Assembly: GCA_021405325.1 (NCBI GenBank)
Contig: QWII01000095.1
Coordinates: 1-55,423 of the forward strand
Direction of reading: 5' to 3'
DNA from: Caldilinea sp. CFX5
Lineage (GTDB): Bacteria > Chloroflexota > Anaerolineae > Caldilineales > Caldilineaceae
DNA length: 55,423 nt
The position numbers were made by a program, and so were the translations under genes. Of the stretch, positions 53,591-55,423 are shown piece by piece. The notes below the pieces were generated by a model. It was not told the DNA's origin, searched no databases, and worked only from the letters and a program-made list of their open reading frames with translations. Position 1 is the first letter of the stretch; every line of letters starts with the position of its first letter.

Positions 53591-55099
53591 TTACTCTGGG
53601 TAAACATTCGGCGCCCGACTGCTCACATACTCGTCGTAGGCGGCTTTTTGGGCGTCCTTGCCGATGCGTTCGGTGATAGCGTTCCATTCGTCGGCGGCTT
53701 TGTCGAGCGCTTCCTTGGGGTCGCCACCGGCATAGGCCGCGGTGACGGCGCGATCGAGCGCTTCTTCATATTCACGGGCGCCGGGGATGCCCAGATCATG
53801 AACGCCACTTTCGGCGCCTTGGCGCAACACATCCAGATATTGGGGCGCATCGGGCCAGAGGCTCTGGTAGCCTGTGTCGTTGAAATGGGATTCGCGATAA
53901 GGGTCGCGTAGGGCGTATTGCAGCTTGACCCGTTCACCGCTGATCTCTGGGCTTTGCAGCCACTGGATAAAGAGATAGGCGGCTTCCTTGTTCTGGCTGT
54001 CGGCGGAGACGCCCAGGTTGAAACCACCGGCCAATTCGGGATGACCACCCGGCGGCACGGCATAGCCAACCTTACCGGCGATCTGGTTCTTGGGCACCCA
54101 ACTGAGTTGCTCGGTGTCGGTGCCATAACCGGCGGACCAGCGCCCAATCGGCGGCCAGGTGATGATCATGCCCAACTTGCCATCCATCCAGGCGCTGAGA
54201 ATTTCAATAAAGCCCCACTTTTCAATGCCGGGGGGCATAAACTGGTTGGAGTTGACCATTTGGGTGAGGGTCTGGACGCCGATCTCGTCGTTGATGGTGG
54301 CGCTCATGGCGTCATCAAAGAACTTGCCGCCATTGGCGCGGAAATGATCCATAAACCAGAGGTAGGCCTGCCCTTCGGCCCGTTGGATGCCGCAGCCATA
54401 GACCCCCTCCGCCGAGAACTTTTCGGTGAAGAACTGGCACGCTTCATCCCACTCCTGCCAGGTGGTGGGGACAACCAGATCATGGCCGAACTTGGTCTTG
54501 AATTCATCCTTGTTGGCCTGGTCCTCAAACCAATCTTTACGGTAGTACATAACAAAGGTGTCGCCGTCGTCAAAGAGGCCGTAGTTGACCCCCTTCCAAT
54601 ACATGAGACCGCGATAGGTGGGCAGCACATCATCGAGTTCGGCGCCATACTTGGCAATGTACGCATCGAGCGGTTCCAGCACGCCGCTGTCGGCTAGGTC
54701 ACCCGTCCAGGCTGGGGAGTAGCTGATGACATCATAGGCGCCGGTGCCGGCCAGATGTTCGGCCACCGCTTTGGAGTAGAGTTCGGGGAAGGGCACTTCG
54801 ATCACGTTGATCTTGATGCCGGTCAACTCCTCCCACTTCGGCCCGGAGAAGAGCAGGGGGTCTTGCGCCTGCAACCCCGATTCCCAGGTGACATTGAGTG
54901 TAACCCCGCTGAATTGCTTGGCCGCTTCAACGGCGCGGTCGGCCGATGAGCCGGTGGCGGTGGTATCGCCACTGCTGGCCGGTGGCGCCGCGCTGTCACC
55001 GGCGGCGGGCGCAGCGGGCGCCGGTGCGCCCGCACAGGCAGCCAACCACAGACTCACCACTGCGAACAAACTGACCCATTTCATCAAACGCAACTGCAT
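53591..55099 (-). CDS. CUT1 extracellular sugar-binding lipoprotein
   Basis: The 502-aa protein begins with a lipoprotein signal whose lipobox LAAC ends near residue 22, then an Ala/Pro-rich tether (GAPAPAAPAAG). The rest is a family 1 extracellular solute-binding fold: FSGVTLNVTWESG at the start, TGIKINVIEVPFPELYSKA, AYDVISYSPAWTGDLADSG and repeated Gly/Trp-rich strands such as GKLGMIITWPPIGRWSAGYG. It captures a sugar or oligosaccharide outside the cell and gives it to the two permeases at 44214-45971. The start at 55099 has AAGGAGGAATC just upstream. A 33-bp inverted repeat lies before it. It is the first gene of the minus-strand sugar-uptake region. Confidence 0.88.
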   Translation of the reverse strand: MQLRLMKWVSLFAVVSLWLAACAGAPAPAAPAAGDSAAPPASSGDTTATGSSADRAVEAAKQFSGVTLNVTWESGLQAQDPLLFSGPKWEELTGIKINVIEVPFPELYSKAVAEHLAGTGAYDVISYSPAWTGDLADSGVLEPLDAYIAKYGAELDDVLPTYRGLMYWKGVNYGLFDDGDTFVMYYRKDWFEDQANKDEFKTKFGHDLVVPTTWQEWDEACQFFTEKFSAEGVYGCGIQRAEGQAYLWFMDHFRANGGKFFDDAMSATINDEIGVQTLTQMVNSNQFMPPGIEKWGFIEILSAWMDGKLGMIITWPPIGRWSAGYGTDTEQLSWVPKNQIAGKVGYAVPPGGHPELAGGFNLGVSADSQNKEAAYLFIQWLQSPEISGERVKLQYALRDPYRESHFNDTGYQSLWPDAPQYLDVLRQGAESGVHDLGIPGAREYEEALDRAVTAAYAGGDPKEALDKAADEWNAITERIGKDAQKAAYDEYVSSRAPNVYPE

Positions 55100-55133
55100 A
55101 GTGATTCCTCCTTGGTGATAATGAAAACACGGG

Positions 55134-55279
55134 ACACAACAACGGATTCAGGATAGGAACGGATTTGCTTCGTGCTATGAGAGTATTCGTGATTATCGGG
55201 GTAATCCTTACACCCAATCCTATTCGGCGCTTCTCAACTCTTAAGAAAATCCGTTCCTATCCTGAATCCGTTGTTGTGT
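55134..55279. repeat. Perfect 33-bp inverted repeat upstream of the binding-protein gene
   Basis: Arms 55134-55166 and 55247-55279 are exact complements and enclose 80 nt. It is located 35 bp upstream of the start of the minus-strand gene, where a promoter would be expected, unlike the other hairpins in the window, which follow genes. The rest to the window end (55280-55423) shows no supported feature. Confidence 0.8.
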
Positions 55280-55423
55280 GTGCAGTGACGCATTAATCCC
55301 TGGCTACCGTAGGGTTTCATAGAGAGTAGGGAATGAGTCTGATCGAGACAGATTGCCCATTGGTCAAGCATCGTTCGAGCATATCAAAACCGATCCGAAA
55401 AATACTGAGATCCCTGCGGTCGT

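Overview
The window looks like chromosomal DNA of a filamentous or multicellular-type Chloroflexota bacterium (Anaerolineae/Caldilineae-like). This is inferred from gene content: serine/threonine kinase-STAND-TPR giants, a PD40 protein with an N-terminal Cys/His motif, apiosidase-like glycosidases, CUT1 sugar transport without its own ATPase, and many intergenic perfect inverted repeats. No rRNA, tRNA or CRISPR array was seen.

Layout. 1-7.6 kb: the 3' end of a secreted apiosidase-like protein, then an exopolysaccharide block with a C-terminally broken polyprenyl sugar-phosphate transferase, a GmhA-like isomerase, a membrane-anchored PD40/TolB-like protein and a fused Wzz/BY-kinase. 7.9-29.5 kb: a signalling island. 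It has an FHA-winged-helix regulator and four paralogous genes (about 1000-1110 aa) encoding Ser/Thr kinase + NB-ARC-type NTPase + TPR. Each of the four is preceded by a divergent small membrane or secreted protein gene, and the shared intergenic region carries a conserved ~50-65 bp element. Between the third and fourth kinases is a minus-strand five-gene operon: an acidic/Cys-rich small protein, a coiled-coil protein, two different P-loop GTPases and an unknown protein with a hydrophobic helix. The C-terminal tail of a fifth kinase paralogue survives as a fragment next to it. This island is the best candidate for an undescribed system. It resembles in outline the GTPase- and STAND-centred conflict/signalling systems known from multicellular bacteria.

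29.8-37.4 kb: a lipoprotein, an MFS-HEAT fusion, a D-2-hydroxyacid dehydrogenase, an esterase and an anchored carboxypeptidase-regulatory-like protein. 37.5-40.4 kb: two tandem paralogues that fuse a D-Ala-D-Ala-ligase-like ATP-grasp domain to a SET methyltransferase domain. 40.5-41.5 kb: an IS200/RAYT-type transposase flanked by identical palindromes, an 18-bp tandem array and a 28-bp-arm hairpin. 41.7-44.0 kb: a class III aminotransferase convergent with a ketopantoate reductase. 44.2-55.1 kb: a CUT1 sugar ABC transporter whose binding protein is separated from its permeases by an apiosidase-like glycosidase, a remnant of an RbsC-type permease and a very large alpha-2-macroglobulin.

Functions come from motifs and family knowledge read by eye. 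No database search was run.
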